Positions 8,724-16,116 of a stretch of 64,000 nt of DNA are shown piece after piece (within the stretch, counting starts at the first letter, position 1; the number at the start of each line of letters is the position of its first letter). The DNA is from Neorhizobium galegae bv. officinalis. Its GTDB lineage: Bacteria; Pseudomonadota; Alphaproteobacteria; Rhizobiales; Rhizobiaceae. A program made the position numbers and the translations under genes. The notes beneath the pieces are model-generated. The model was not told where the DNA came from, did no database searches, and saw nothing but the letters and a program-made list of their open reading frames with translations. Location: positions 1 through 64,000 of the forward strand of contig CCRI01000001.1 of assembly GCA_000985875.1 (NCBI GenBank). Direction: 5' to 3'.

Positions 8724-9296
8724 TCAGCTGAGGCGGGCGAACTTGTCGAGCAGATCGTCGAAATCTTTCGCAATGGGAGCGTAGTAGCCGATCTCCGACA
8801 GATATTCGACGGCTGCGTCTGCGGACTTGCCGTCCAGGTCGTCGTGGGTAAGGCCGTGGAACAACTCGCCGTCGGTATAAATGATCCTGCCCGCATGCTC
8901 GCCTTCGGTGATCTCGACGAGGGTGGAGAAATCGCCGCCGAGACCGACAACATGCGCAAACGGTGTGAGGTTGTAGTCGTGAAAGCCCATCTCTGGTGCG
9001 AGGGCTTCGAGATCGAAATAAGGATGGCCGTTGCCTATGCCGAACAGGGTGTTGATATCCGATAGGATGAACGCGTCACGACGCTGATCAGTAGGCAGTG
9101 CATCAATGCCATCATGAGGAAGAGCGTAGTCCAGCCCGTTTTCCCGCATCAGGAAACGCCGATATGCATCGGAGAAACGGACACCGTAGTCGCGCTCGTA
9201 TGCGGCCAAGCCCTCCGCGTTCGCACCGCCGTAACGCCTGATGACCAGGGGCGATGCCACGAATTTCGAAAGACTGTCCGACGGTCGGAACGGCAT
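8724..9296 (-). CDS. SMI1/KNR4 (SUKH) family protein
   Basis: 190 residues. The signature YERDYGVRFSDAYRRFLMREN (residues ~33-53) and later acidic, aromatic segments (HVVGLGGDFSTLVEI) fit the SUKH fold. SUKH proteins in bacteria are commonly immunity proteins against polymorphic or contact-dependent toxins. No cognate toxin adjoins it, so it may be an orphan immunity gene. It is separated from neighbours by the M20 relic and a ~215-base spacer. Confidence 0.75.
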   Translation of the reverse strand: MPFRPSDSLSKFVASPLVIRRYGGANAEGLAAYERDYGVRFSDAYRRFLMRENGLDYALPHDGIDALPTDQRRDAFILSDINTLFGIGNGHPYFDLEALAPEMGFHDYNLTPFAHVVGLGGDFSTLVEITEGEHAGRIIYTDGELFHGLTHDDLDGKSADAAVEYLSEIGYYAPIAKDFDDLLDKFARLS

Positions 9297-9511
9297 AATG
9301 TTGTCACTGCTCAGTGTGGCCTCCTGTCATGTTATGGGCTGTGATCCCCGGTCTTTCTAAGTGTGACAGGAGATCGCGTCGTCAAGGCAGCTTTCGCGCT
9401 ACCTGCCAATGAAGACGCCAGTCGCCGACTTGGAGGAAGTGGAGGGTGCGCCATATCTCCACCTTTTAAGGACTGCTCGGCATTTGGGCCTTCGGCGGAG
9501 GGAGACAGCCA

Positions 9512-9904
9512 ATGATCGGAAAATTCGCTGATACATATCGTGCCTACCTGGACTGCCTCAATCGGCAGGCCTGGGACGAGCTTGGCCGCTTCGTTGACGA
9601 TAACGTACAGCATAACGGTCGGCTGCTAAGGTTACGGGGTTATCGGGAAATGCTGGTGAAGGATTTCGCAGATATTCCGGATTTGCACTTCGACATTCAA
9701 TTGCTTGTCTGCGAGCCGCCGCGCCTTGCCGCTCGCCTGTCATTCGATTGCTCCCCGAACGACGAGTTCCCGGGCCTGAGTGTCAACGGACGTCGCGTGT
9801 CCTTCACGGAGAACGTCTTCTACGAGTTTACGGGATCGAAGATCAGTTCGGTATGGTCGGTGGTTGATAAGGCCGCAATCGAGGCCCAGCTCGTTGATTC
9901 GTGA
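9512..9904 (+). CDS. SnoaL-like / ester cyclase family protein
   Basis: 130 residues with the cone-shaped NTF2-like pattern of SnoaL proteins: YRAYLDCLNRQAWDELGRFV, DNVQHNGR, YREMLVKDFADIPDLHFDI, and a final strand with VWSVVDKAAIEAQL. The ribosome site is GGAGGGAGA. Bacterial stand-alone members have mostly unknown substrates, so no polyketide role should be read from the family name. It appears monocistronic. Confidence 0.75.
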   Translation: MIGKFADTYRAYLDCLNRQAWDELGRFVDDNVQHNGRLLRLRGYREMLVKDFADIPDLHFDIQLLVCEPPRLAARLSFDCSPNDEFPGLSVNGRRVSFTENVFYEFTGSKISSVWSVVDKAAIEAQLVDS

Positions 9905-10011
9905 GTCGGCCAGCCGCCTCCTTGGCTGAAGTGCCTGGGTCGATTCGCGGTGATGACGACACCCGCACCCTAAATGCGTGTGGGGCTTGAAGGTGAAGCT
10001 TACTTAAACGG

Positions 10012-10293
10012 TCACAAAGAGGACGGAGGTTTTGCAAGGGGTTCAACGTTAGCCGTAATTTGTTCGAGGTATGCCGCCAGCTTGCGCGCCTCACTCAATT
10101 CAATCGGAACCCATACCGTGGCATCTCCACCCTTGGATTTGATCACCACGTACGTTTCCGTCGACGACTTGCGTCGCCTCAACTGGCACCAGCAAAGTGC
10201 TTTTCCTACTGATGACTCGATCGCAATTTCTGAAACTATCTCGTCAACCATCAACCCTTTTACGGCGTTGAATTGCGCGCTCAACCAAGACAT
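10012..10293 (-). CDS. hypothetical protein
   Basis: 93 residues from ATG 10291-10293, or 106 from a TTG at 10332; neither start has a strong ribosome site. It contains a strand-rich middle (TETYVVIKSKGGDATVWVPI) and a C-terminal helix (ELSEARKLAAYLEQITANV). No family recognised. Reading may be real, but support is modest. Confidence 0.4.
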   Translation of the reverse strand: MSWLSAQFNAVKGLMVDEIVSEIAIESSVGKALCWCQLRRRKSSTETYVVIKSKGGDATVWVPIELSEARKLAAYLEQITANVEPLAKPPSSL

Positions 10294-10494
10294 CACTGTT
10301 GCCCCATACCTCGCATTGTTGGTGGCCGGCAATTTTGAGCCTCGGATCTCTTCCTTTTACGAATATGAAGTCAAGCAGTCTTCCTATCGGCAGTACGGTT
10401 CGGGGAAACATGAGAGCGACAACCGCTCGGAACCTCCGCGGCCCCCCTGTAGCCAATGCGGTGCGCTTTCCATCGACGTGATAGGGGGGCGGCA

Positions 10495-10758
10495 ATGAAA
10501 CCGATAAGGATCTCCCGCCGGCTGATTTATGCGCTTGTCGTGAGCGCAATCGCCGGAGCGATAGCAGCCTCTACTCTCACTATGATCGTCCTACACGGCG
10601 GGACCCATGCCACCTATTGCCCCTCAGCCAGCGCTTTCTGGATATTCCGCTGCGTGCCGACCCTGAGAGCGCTCCTTATGTTCGGGTGGGTAAGCCTTTT
10701 GACCGGAATGCCAGTTTTTATGTTCCTGATCATCATTCTCGGGATCGGGCGGCGGTAG
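10495..10758 (+). CDS. small two-helix membrane protein
   Basis: 87 residues from the ATG at 10495, with GGGGGGCGG directly upstream. There are two hydrophobic segments: residues ~11-32 (YALVVSAIAGAIAASTLTMI) and ~60-83 (GMPVFMFLIIILGIG). A periplasmic loop between them holds two Cys (YCPS, FRCV) that could form a disulfide. No family recognised. Confidence 0.55.
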   Translation: MKPIRISRRLIYALVVSAIAGAIAASTLTMIVLHGGTHATYCPSASAFWIFRCVPTLRALLMFGWVSLLTGMPVFMFLIIILGIGRR

Positions 10759-10975
10759 GCCGGACACCAGCGCCCCAGTTGAGAATGACGGGATGGTAAC
10801 AATAGCCACGAGTAGGTCCTGTCGCTGGGAGGCTCGCCCACGTCGCGTTCTCCTTGAAACTGTGTCATCCATGATGGAATGGAACGATGGCTTTTTCAGC
10901 CCGGGTCTGTCGCGCGTCCCGTTGATCACAGATGATGAAACGTAAGGTGGGCGACCCCCCGCGCTTGGACAAGCC

Positions 10976-11572
10976 ATGAAGAGGCGAATGACGCCGGTGA
11001 CCAAGTATGTGGCGACTCTTGGTGTCGTTGTTGTCGTCATCCTCGCGATGTCGGCGCTAGCGCTATTGACTTGGCTCATCGCCGTTTCTGTTGGCAACGG
11101 TGAAACTCAAAAAGATGGGCTGATCTTTTTGGGATCAATCTGGCTTGCCTTGGCTTCGTGTTTTGCTGCTGGCTTGACGCTTGTCCTTGGCAGGGGCCGA
11201 CATTGGCGATGCGGTGCGCTTACGGGATCAGTGGCGTGCCTGCTTCTCGCCGTCCTCGCCCTGTATCTTCATGGTTCCCGAGAATACCACCCGATCGACA
11301 CCGAAGAAGCAGCCCGCCCCATGCTGGAGTTCCTGATCAAGCAGGAGGTGCGTTCCTCTCCGGACAAAATCAGGGTTGTTGATCTCGACCGACAAATCCG
11401 CAACATCCGTATCTTCGGCCCCCGGATGTCATTCGATCCCCCAACGGCCCGCTACATCGAGTTCGAATTCGATACGGGATGCGGAGAAGTGATCGAGTTG
11501 ACCGCGATGACGGGTAGCGTGGAAGGAACCGAGCTTTCGGGGCTTGCGAACAGGGCCTATTGCGCCCGATAG
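10976..11572 (+). CDS. hypothetical membrane protein
   Basis: 198 residues. Three predicted membrane helices (about residues 10-37, 48-68, 77-97) are followed by a ~100-residue soluble C-terminal domain with two Cys near its end (TGCGEVIEL, RAYCAR). AGCCATGAAGAGG sets the start. No family recognised. It is preceded by the 87-residue membrane protein in the same direction, with a 217-base gap. Confidence 0.6.
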   Translation: MKRRMTPVTKYVATLGVVVVVILAMSALALLTWLIAVSVGNGETQKDGLIFLGSIWLALASCFAAGLTLVLGRGRHWRCGALTGSVACLLLAVLALYLHGSREYHPIDTEEAARPMLEFLIKQEVRSSPDKIRVVDLDRQIRNIRIFGPRMSFDPPTARYIEFEFDTGCGEVIELTAMTGSVEGTELSGLANRAYCAR

Positions 11573-11668
11573 GCGGATGTCTGACTGGCGGCACTCAGGG
11601 GACATTGTGGCGTCTGAAATTCCCTCTATTTCTTCCCTCAAATTGATCACGACGGCAAAGGTTAGCCA

Positions 11669-12481
11669 ATGGGATGGGATGCACTCGCTCGATGGGGAGA
11701 AGACGTGGTTCGCATCGAACCGCTGGCTGGTGGATCGGCCAACGACGTGTGGAGCGTTCGCGTCCACGGTCAGATCGCCGTCGGGCGTCTCGGCTCCAGG
11801 AGTGACGCTGACCTCGCATGGGAAACAGACCTGCTCCGATACCTCGACCGTGAAGGCATGACCGTTCCAGTCCCCATCCCGACGACTGACGGCCGCCTGT
11901 TCGCGGACGGTCTGGTGGTGATGAAATACATGGAGGGCGGACCGCCGGAGACGAAGTCCGACTGGCGTCGCGTCGCCGAAGCGCTCCGGGAACTGCATCG
12001 ATTGACACAGGGCTGGCCGCAGCGCCCAGATTGGCGGTCGTCGATCGACCTCCTGCAGGCCGAGACCGGAACAAGGATCAACCTCGCAGCGATGCCGCCC
12101 GAGGGCGTTCTTCGGTGCCGAGCGGCATGGGCTGAGCTCATCGGGTGTCAGACATGCATTGTCCATGGGAACCCCAACAACCCAGGCAACGTCCGCGTGA
12201 CGGCAGACCGGGTCGCGCTGATCGACTGGGATGATTCCCACGTCGACGTCCCCGACCTTGACCTGGTGCTGCCCGACAACGCCGCCGGTCTCGATGACGA
12301 CGCGCATGACATCGGCGCACAAGCGTCAGCCGCATGGGAGGCCGCCGTCTGCTGGAAGGATGACTACGCGGTCAAGCGTCTTGCCGAAGTTCGTGCGGTT
12401 CGATCAGTCTCGGTGGGGAGCGAGAAGGCAGTGGTGCAATCGTTTGCCGCTCGCTCCAGCACGGTTGGTGAGGCGGAATGA
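11669..12481 (+). CDS. APH-family phosphotransferase with altered catalytic loop
   Basis: 270 residues of the aminoglycoside/choline kinase fold. The nucleotide loop is LAGGSANDVWSVR (~18-30) and the Mg-binding region ALIDWDD (D186). The Brenner loop normally reads HGDxxxxN; here it is HGNPNNPGN (H166-G167-N168), so the catalytic base Asp is Asn. Activity is therefore doubtful unless the extra residue shifts the register. The C terminus extends ~30 residues past the point where a related tail at 13256 stops, apparently because that stop codon reads CGA here. The next gene overlaps by ATGA. Substrate unknown; antibiotic resistance is not implied. Confidence 0.7.
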   Translation: MGWDALARWGEDVVRIEPLAGGSANDVWSVRVHGQIAVGRLGSRSDADLAWETDLLRYLDREGMTVPVPIPTTDGRLFADGLVVMKYMEGGPPETKSDWRRVAEALRELHRLTQGWPQRPDWRSSIDLLQAETGTRINLAAMPPEGVLRCRAAWAELIGCQTCIVHGNPNNPGNVRVTADRVALIDWDDSHVDVPDLDLVLPDNAAGLDDDAHDIGAQASAAWEAAVCWKDDYAVKRLAEVRAVRSVSVGSEKAVVQSFAARSSTVGEAE

Positions 12482-12867
12482 TAGCGATGTCGACACACAC
12501 AATAACGCTGACGCCGATACTTATTCTAAATATCTACTTCTCCCTATCTGTGCTCGTACTCTGCATTTTCTCGTTTGTATTGCAAAGTAGATACAGAATG
12601 AAAATAAGGTATGTATACATAACTTTGTTCATGTCAGGATGTTATCTTGCCGATATCATTTATCTCGATTTGATGCGCTATGGATACAAGGGACTGAAAT
12701 ATACCATCGGCGGGGCGTTGTTCATATGGCCTCTTTTCTACATGTTGATGGCTGTGTCTCAGGCCGCGGTCAATTTCTTCAGGATAAGCAGGCATCGGGG
12801 GTTTAGTATCGCTTGTTTCTGTCTGGTGTTTGACTCCCTGGTCACATTGTTTCTGGTATACAGCTGA
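12478..12867 (+). CDS. small integral membrane protein
   Basis: 129 residues with four hydrophobic helices, overlapping the phosphotransferase stop by ATGA. Base composition is clearly AT-richer than the neighbours (runs such as ATATCTACTTC), suggesting separate acquisition. No conserved motif. An internal ATG at 12487 is an alternative start. Confidence 0.55.
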   Translation: MIAMSTHTITLTPILILNIYFSLSVLVLCIFSFVLQSRYRMKIRYVYITLFMSGCYLADIIYLDLMRYGYKGLKYTIGGALFIWPLFYMLMAVSQAAVNFFRISRHRGFSIACFCLVFDSLVTLFLVYS

Positions 12868-13121
12868 AGGAACCTGCTGAGGTCCGGAGGTAACGACATA
12901 TACGCCGACTTGGATGTCGATGTTCTCCACGCTCAAGCGCGAATATCAAATTTGTGGCAGCCATATTGAGGATAAGCGAGAAGCTCTCGCAGGAGCTGTC
13001 GCCGGGGAATCAACGAATGAGACGTCAACGACACTCAACGGTTTAAGACGGCATCCTCGATGCGATAACGCCCAGCTGGTTGTCGAGCCACGCCAGCATT
13101 CTTGATTATTGCAAGTGGCGG

Positions 13122-13256
13122 GGACCCGAGAATGCCGCCGATCTCGGCGATGGCGCGCATGACATCGTAGCGCAAGCGCCAGCCGCATGGGAGGCAGCCG
13201 TCTGCTGGAACTACGACTGCGCGGTCAAGCGGCTTGCCGAAGTTCGGGCGGTCTGA
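13122..13256 (+). pseudogene. 3' remnant of a second APH-family kinase
   Basis: The frame reads ENAADLGDGAHDIVAQAPAA, then WEAAVCWNYDCAVKRLAEVRAV and stop. It closely matches residues ~204-248 of the kinase at 11669, and similarity runs a few bases past the stop. Everything upstream of this tail is missing. Divergence is too large for a fresh duplication, so this is probably an old paralogue reduced to its end. Confidence 0.7.
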
Positions 13257-13325
13257 GCAGTCTCGGTGGAGCGGCGGGTCGTATCATACAGGAACATCCC
13301 GCGACGGCATTGCGGCCAACGGGAG

Positions 13326-13622
13326 TCATTGCCGCAGTATCGGGATGTCGAAGACCAGCAGCCCAGCCTTTTCCAATTCGAGTTGCGCCACGACCCGATC
13401 GTACGGGTCGATCACGGCGGTAGGTCCCCACGACACCCGACGATCTCGCTCTCCGAAAATGTCCGATGAAACGAGCCAGAGACTATGCTCCTTGCATCTC
13501 TCGGCACGCACCATGTTGTGCACATCACGGTACTCTTCTGCTCGTTGGCGAGGCATCATGTTGTTCGCGAGACAGACGACCAATGTGCCACCTTGATCGG
13601 CGATCACCTTCGCCATGGCCGG
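13326..13622 (-). pseudogene. carbon-nitrogen hydrolase (nitrilase family), C-terminal half
   Basis: Encodes NFPAMAKVIADQGGTLVVC, RQRAEEYRDVHNMVRAERC, then WGPTAVIDPYDRVVAQL, the back half of a nitrilase-superfamily amidohydrolase. Its missing front half lies at 14889-15326 beyond the inverted-repeat unit. Removing that unit with one copy of the 8-base duplication rejoins the frame as NICYDTHFPAMAKV across the junction. The gene is inactivated twice: by the insertion and by a frameshift in the front half. Confidence 0.85.
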
Positions 13623-13630
13623 GAAGTTCG

Positions 13631-13653
13631 CGGAATTAGGCAGCAAATGCCAC
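13631..13653 (+). repeat. left terminal inverted repeat
   Basis: Begins CGGAATTAGGCAGC and matches the reverse complement of 14858-14880 at 22 of 23 positions. Similarity stops immediately inside. Confidence 0.8.
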
Positions 13654-13679
13654 AGAAACTTGAGTCGAATGTCAGGAGT

Positions 13680-14135
13680 CTACTCTTCCTGGTACTGGGC
13701 CAGGAACTTCTCTGTCGCTGCGAGCATGAACTTGAGTGCTTCGATCGCCGCCGTTCCAACCTTTTCGCTCATGGGCGGGAAAGGAGACTGATAGGTGATA
13801 GTGTTTCGTGTTCGATGAAACCCCATTATTGCGGTACTGGCACCTTTTCGCACTTCATCGACTTCAATGACCATTAACGCGACTTGGAACGCTGTCTGCC
13901 TATGGCCGTCCGAACCCTCGGAGCGGACTCCTACCCGATTGAGAACCGCCAGGCTGAGCGAGTGCATTCCCTCGTATGCTAGCAGGAAACGCGAGCGCGT
14001 GGTTTCAGTCTTCTCCGCATCCGCGAGGTATTCCTTCGCGTAGATAACGTATTGACGCACGTCGTCCGCGATATAGTCGGTCCGCTTAAATGTTCCAATG
14101 CGGATTAGATTGTCGATGTTCTCCTGCCAACTCAT
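13680..14135 (-). CDS. HEPN-domain protein, putative toxin of the HEPN/MNT pair
   Basis: 151 residues, almost all helical. It overlaps the upstream nucleotidyltransferase gene by ATGA, so the two are translated together. Canonical HEPN RNases carry RX4-6H; here the corresponding segment is RTRNTITYQ, with R110 and Tyr115 where His is expected. Some HEPN subfamilies use an RN...Y pattern, so activity is uncertain. In known HepT/MntA pairs the MNT partner AMPylates a HEPN tyrosine, and the Tyr here could be such a site (inference). An alternative is a purely structural HEPN. Confidence 0.75.
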   Translation of the reverse strand: MSWQENIDNLIRIGTFKRTDYIADDVRQYVIYAKEYLADAEKTETTRSRFLLAYEGMHSLSLAVLNRVGVRSEGSDGHRQTAFQVALMVIEVDEVRKGASTAIMGFHRTRNTITYQSPFPPMSEKVGTAAIEALKFMLAATEKFLAQYQEE

Positions 14136-14689
14136 GCCGCCGCTACCATAATACGAGGTTCACTGTTGATAGCGCGGATCACGCGATCAGACTGCAAGTC
14201 CTTCCACTCTGCCCGCGTATGTAGATTGAGGTGGATGTCACGTCCAAGTTTGCCCTTGAGGTTTTCGATAGACTCGCCAAGCTCGAAGTAATCGACATCC
14301 CCCACGACCATGAGGTCGATATCGCTATCCGCCCTCTCATCCCCCCTTGCCATGGAGCCGAATACAAAGGCCGTTTCAATGTCTGGCGCAAATTTGGTCA
14401 ACTCATCGGAGATCACGTCAGCCAGGCCAAAGGTCTTGAGGCAGATCGAACGTAGCTCGGCATAGATCGGGTGCTTCTTGTTAACGCTGTAGAGTCGCTG
14501 ATTTCCTCTTGCTTCCCTCGTGACAAGGCCCGCCTTTTCGAAGCTATCGAGAATCCTTTGGGTCGCTCCGTTTCCGGGTCCTGCGATCCGAATGAGGTCA
14601 GAGACAGACAGTTGGCGCTCACCGTGCAGGATTAACGCACGCAGCACATTTTGTTGTCGCTCGGAAAGCAGAAAGTCGATGCTTGACAT
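14132..14689 (-). CDS. winged-helix/MNT nucleotidyltransferase, putative antitoxin
   Basis: 185 residues from ATG 14687-14689; the frame open to 14758 would run through the promoter. Residues ~10-70 are a winged helix (SVSDLIRIAGPGNGATQRIL, then GLVTREARGNQRLY). Residues ~100-185 are a minimal nucleotidyltransferase with GS at 111-112 and DID at 123-125 in the standard GS-x10-DxD spacing. The fusion suggests one protein both represses the operon and neutralises the HEPN partner by nucleotidylation. The upstream region has three copies of a candidate operator. Confidence 0.85.
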   Translation of the reverse strand: MSSIDFLLSERQQNVLRALILHGERQLSVSDLIRIAGPGNGATQRILDSFEKAGLVTREARGNQRLYSVNKKHPIYAELRSICLKTFGLADVISDELTKFAPDIETAFVFGSMARGDERADSDIDLMVVGDVDYFELGESIENLKGKLGRDIHLNLHTRAEWKDLQSDRVIRAINSEPRIMVAAA

Positions 14690-14693
14690 GATT

Positions 14694-14790
14694 TTACCCG
14701 TTTCTGGTAGGTTCTTACCAATTCTGGGTACATATACCCATTTTCTAACGATTGTCAAACATTTTTAGCGTCTTACCAATTGCGGGTAAG
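14694..14790 (-). promoter_or_regulatory. promoter and three operator-like repeats of the MNT-HEPN operon
   Basis: On the minus strand TTGACA (14753-14758) and TATATG (14731-14736) are 16 bases apart. Three related ~18-base sites surround them: CTTACCAATTCTGGGTAC (14714-14731, touching the -10), CTTACCAATTGCGGGTAAG (14772-14790), and an opposite-facing TTACCCGTTTCTGGTAGG (14694-14711) next to the start codon. Each pairs TTACC with GGTAA-like halves. The winged-helix domain of the first gene is the obvious candidate binder. Confidence 0.65.
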
Positions 14791-14857
14791 ATCACACCCA
14801 AATTGGGGCGTACCCTTGTGTGGTGAGGCCACTGTCTGATGCGCGGTCATCCACTCA

Positions 14858-14880
14858 GTGGCATTTGCTACCTAATTCCG
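14858..14880 (-). repeat. right terminal inverted repeat
   Basis: Read inward on the minus strand it begins CGGAATTAGGTAGC. The single difference from the left repeat is T for C at position 11. Confidence 0.8.
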
Positions 14881-14888
14881 GAAGTGCG

Positions 14889-15326
14889 TGTCGTAGCAGA
14901 TGTTGACACCAAACGTCAGTCCTTCGACCGAGACACAGGGGCTTCCGCACCTGGAGCGAATAAACCCTCCGACTTGAGGAGATGTGTTTTTCGGTAAAAC
15001 CCTTTGATCGCTCCACTCTGGATGACCGCTGCGGTGTTGAAGAGACTACCTGAACTTGCCTCGATCATGCCCAGGGCGACGACCATGTCCGTGAACGGCA
15101 GTCGAGCGACGATGGATTGAAATTCTGGCGAAGCGAGGTCTAGTGCAGATCGCCGGGCCTCGGCCTCGTCAAGCAGATATCCCTGTAAGAAGCATTCCGG
15201 GAAACAAAGCAATCGGGCACCACGAGCCGATGCCTCGGTGATGACCCCCGCGGCGTAGGATAGGGAAGCTTCAACGTCTGCCCTGAATTCTGGCGTCTGC
15301 ACGGCGGCGATGCGGACGGTGTCCAT
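14889..15326 (-). pseudogene. carbon-nitrogen hydrolase (nitrilase family), N-terminal half
   Basis: Begins MDTVRIAAVQTPEF and carries the Glu and Lys catalytic segments (LLCFPECFLQGYL; YRKTHLLKSEGLF). Just before the Cys segment the frame stops at 14916; a one-base shift restores VEGLTFGVNICYDTHF, where the catalytic Cys sits. The repeat-bounded unit interrupts the gene directly after this. The remainder lies at 13326-13622. Intact relatives hydrolyse amides or nitriles; this one is inactive. Confidence 0.85.
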
Positions 15327-15409
15327 GCCTCAGGTCCTTTCATCGTGAAGAATCAGTCGAACGCCACGCCACTAATCCAGTGATCAACCGTCGTGGGTAT
15401 GGGATATTG

Positions 15410-15814
15410 CTATCGGAGAGACGGATAACTTCCGTGATAGGTTAGGTTCGGGGTGGACCGAAGCTCAACCTCATCGTCACCGAACGCCGTCTGGTCCACA
15501 AGGACAAAGGTATTCGCGGGTGTCCCGCTTTTCTCGATTTCGGTAACATCCGTGTCGTGTAGCCGAGACCGCAAATAGTCCCAATCCGGCTCTTGGCCGC
15601 TTTTCCATATGACTTCAATGAAATCGCTGTCGAGGCGGTGACCTAGTTCCGATTTTAGTGGCCATATGGGATTGCGGTCCTCCCACGCGGCGTACTCGTC
15701 GTCAGACGCGTCGCCATTGGGTTCAGGTTCCCAATGAGGATGTCCGAATGCGGACGCATCTTCGTTGGCTTCGAACATCGCGGTGAAAACGTGTACTTTG
15801 GCTTCAGCGGACAT
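15410..15814 (-). CDS. Imm22-like hypothetical protein
   Basis: 134 residues from the ATG at 15812-15814, behind AAGGAG; a longer frame to 15931 is unsupported. It is acidic, with EVHVF-type opening (KVHVFTAMFEANEDASAF) and LDSDFIEVIWKSGQEPDWDY in the middle. These features recall the immunity protein 22 group linked to polymorphic toxins. The assignment is tentative. No toxin is adjacent. Confidence 0.5.
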   Translation of the reverse strand: MSAEAKVHVFTAMFEANEDASAFGHPHWEPEPNGDASDDEYAAWEDRNPIWPLKSELGHRLDSDFIEVIWKSGQEPDWDYLRSRLHDTDVTEIEKSGTPANTFVLVDQTAFGDDEVELRSTPNLTYHGSYPSLR

Positions 15815-16116
15815 TGTGACTCCTTGTGTTAGTCCGTCCGACATAGATAGCGCAAATGTATGCGTCTGAGGCCACTTTGTAGACTGCGGCCGCTTCGCGC
15901 CAACACCTTCCCCAGAACGGGCTCTCGCCAAGCCTAAGATTGACAGGCAACAAACCTTCTGCGAACAATTAGTCCTCGGTGGATACGACCTGCTGCTTGC
16001 GCCCCCTTGGGGTACGGTGAATGTATCGAGCCGCTTATGGCTCTCTTTGCCCGAACGAACGGGTCAGCAACGCAAGCCCCTGACGCTTTCCGTTCGTTTA
16101 TGCAAAGGATCATCCC

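Larger units (their letters stand above)
13631..14880. mobile_element. 1.25 kb inverted-repeat unit carrying only a HEPN/MNT pair
   Basis: The ends are 23-base terminal inverted repeats with one mismatch (13631-13653 and 14858-14880, outermost bases CGGAATTAGG). They are flanked by an 8-base target duplication with one mismatch: GAAGTTCG at 13623-13630 and GAAGTGCG at 14881-14888. The unit splits a nitrilase-family gene right after its catalytic Cys segment. The only genes inside are the HEPN and nucleotidyltransferase genes; there is no transposase, so movement must have used one acting in trans. The repeats do not match an insertion-sequence family I know. Confidence 0.8.

Noticed and set aside
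11429-12322. 297-residue minus-strand frame
   Set aside because: Lies opposite the APH-like kinase and the end of the membrane protein gene; no homologous features.
13631-14880. standard insertion sequence
   Set aside because: The unit has repeats and a target duplication but contains no transposase; all its coding capacity is used by the HEPN and MNT genes.
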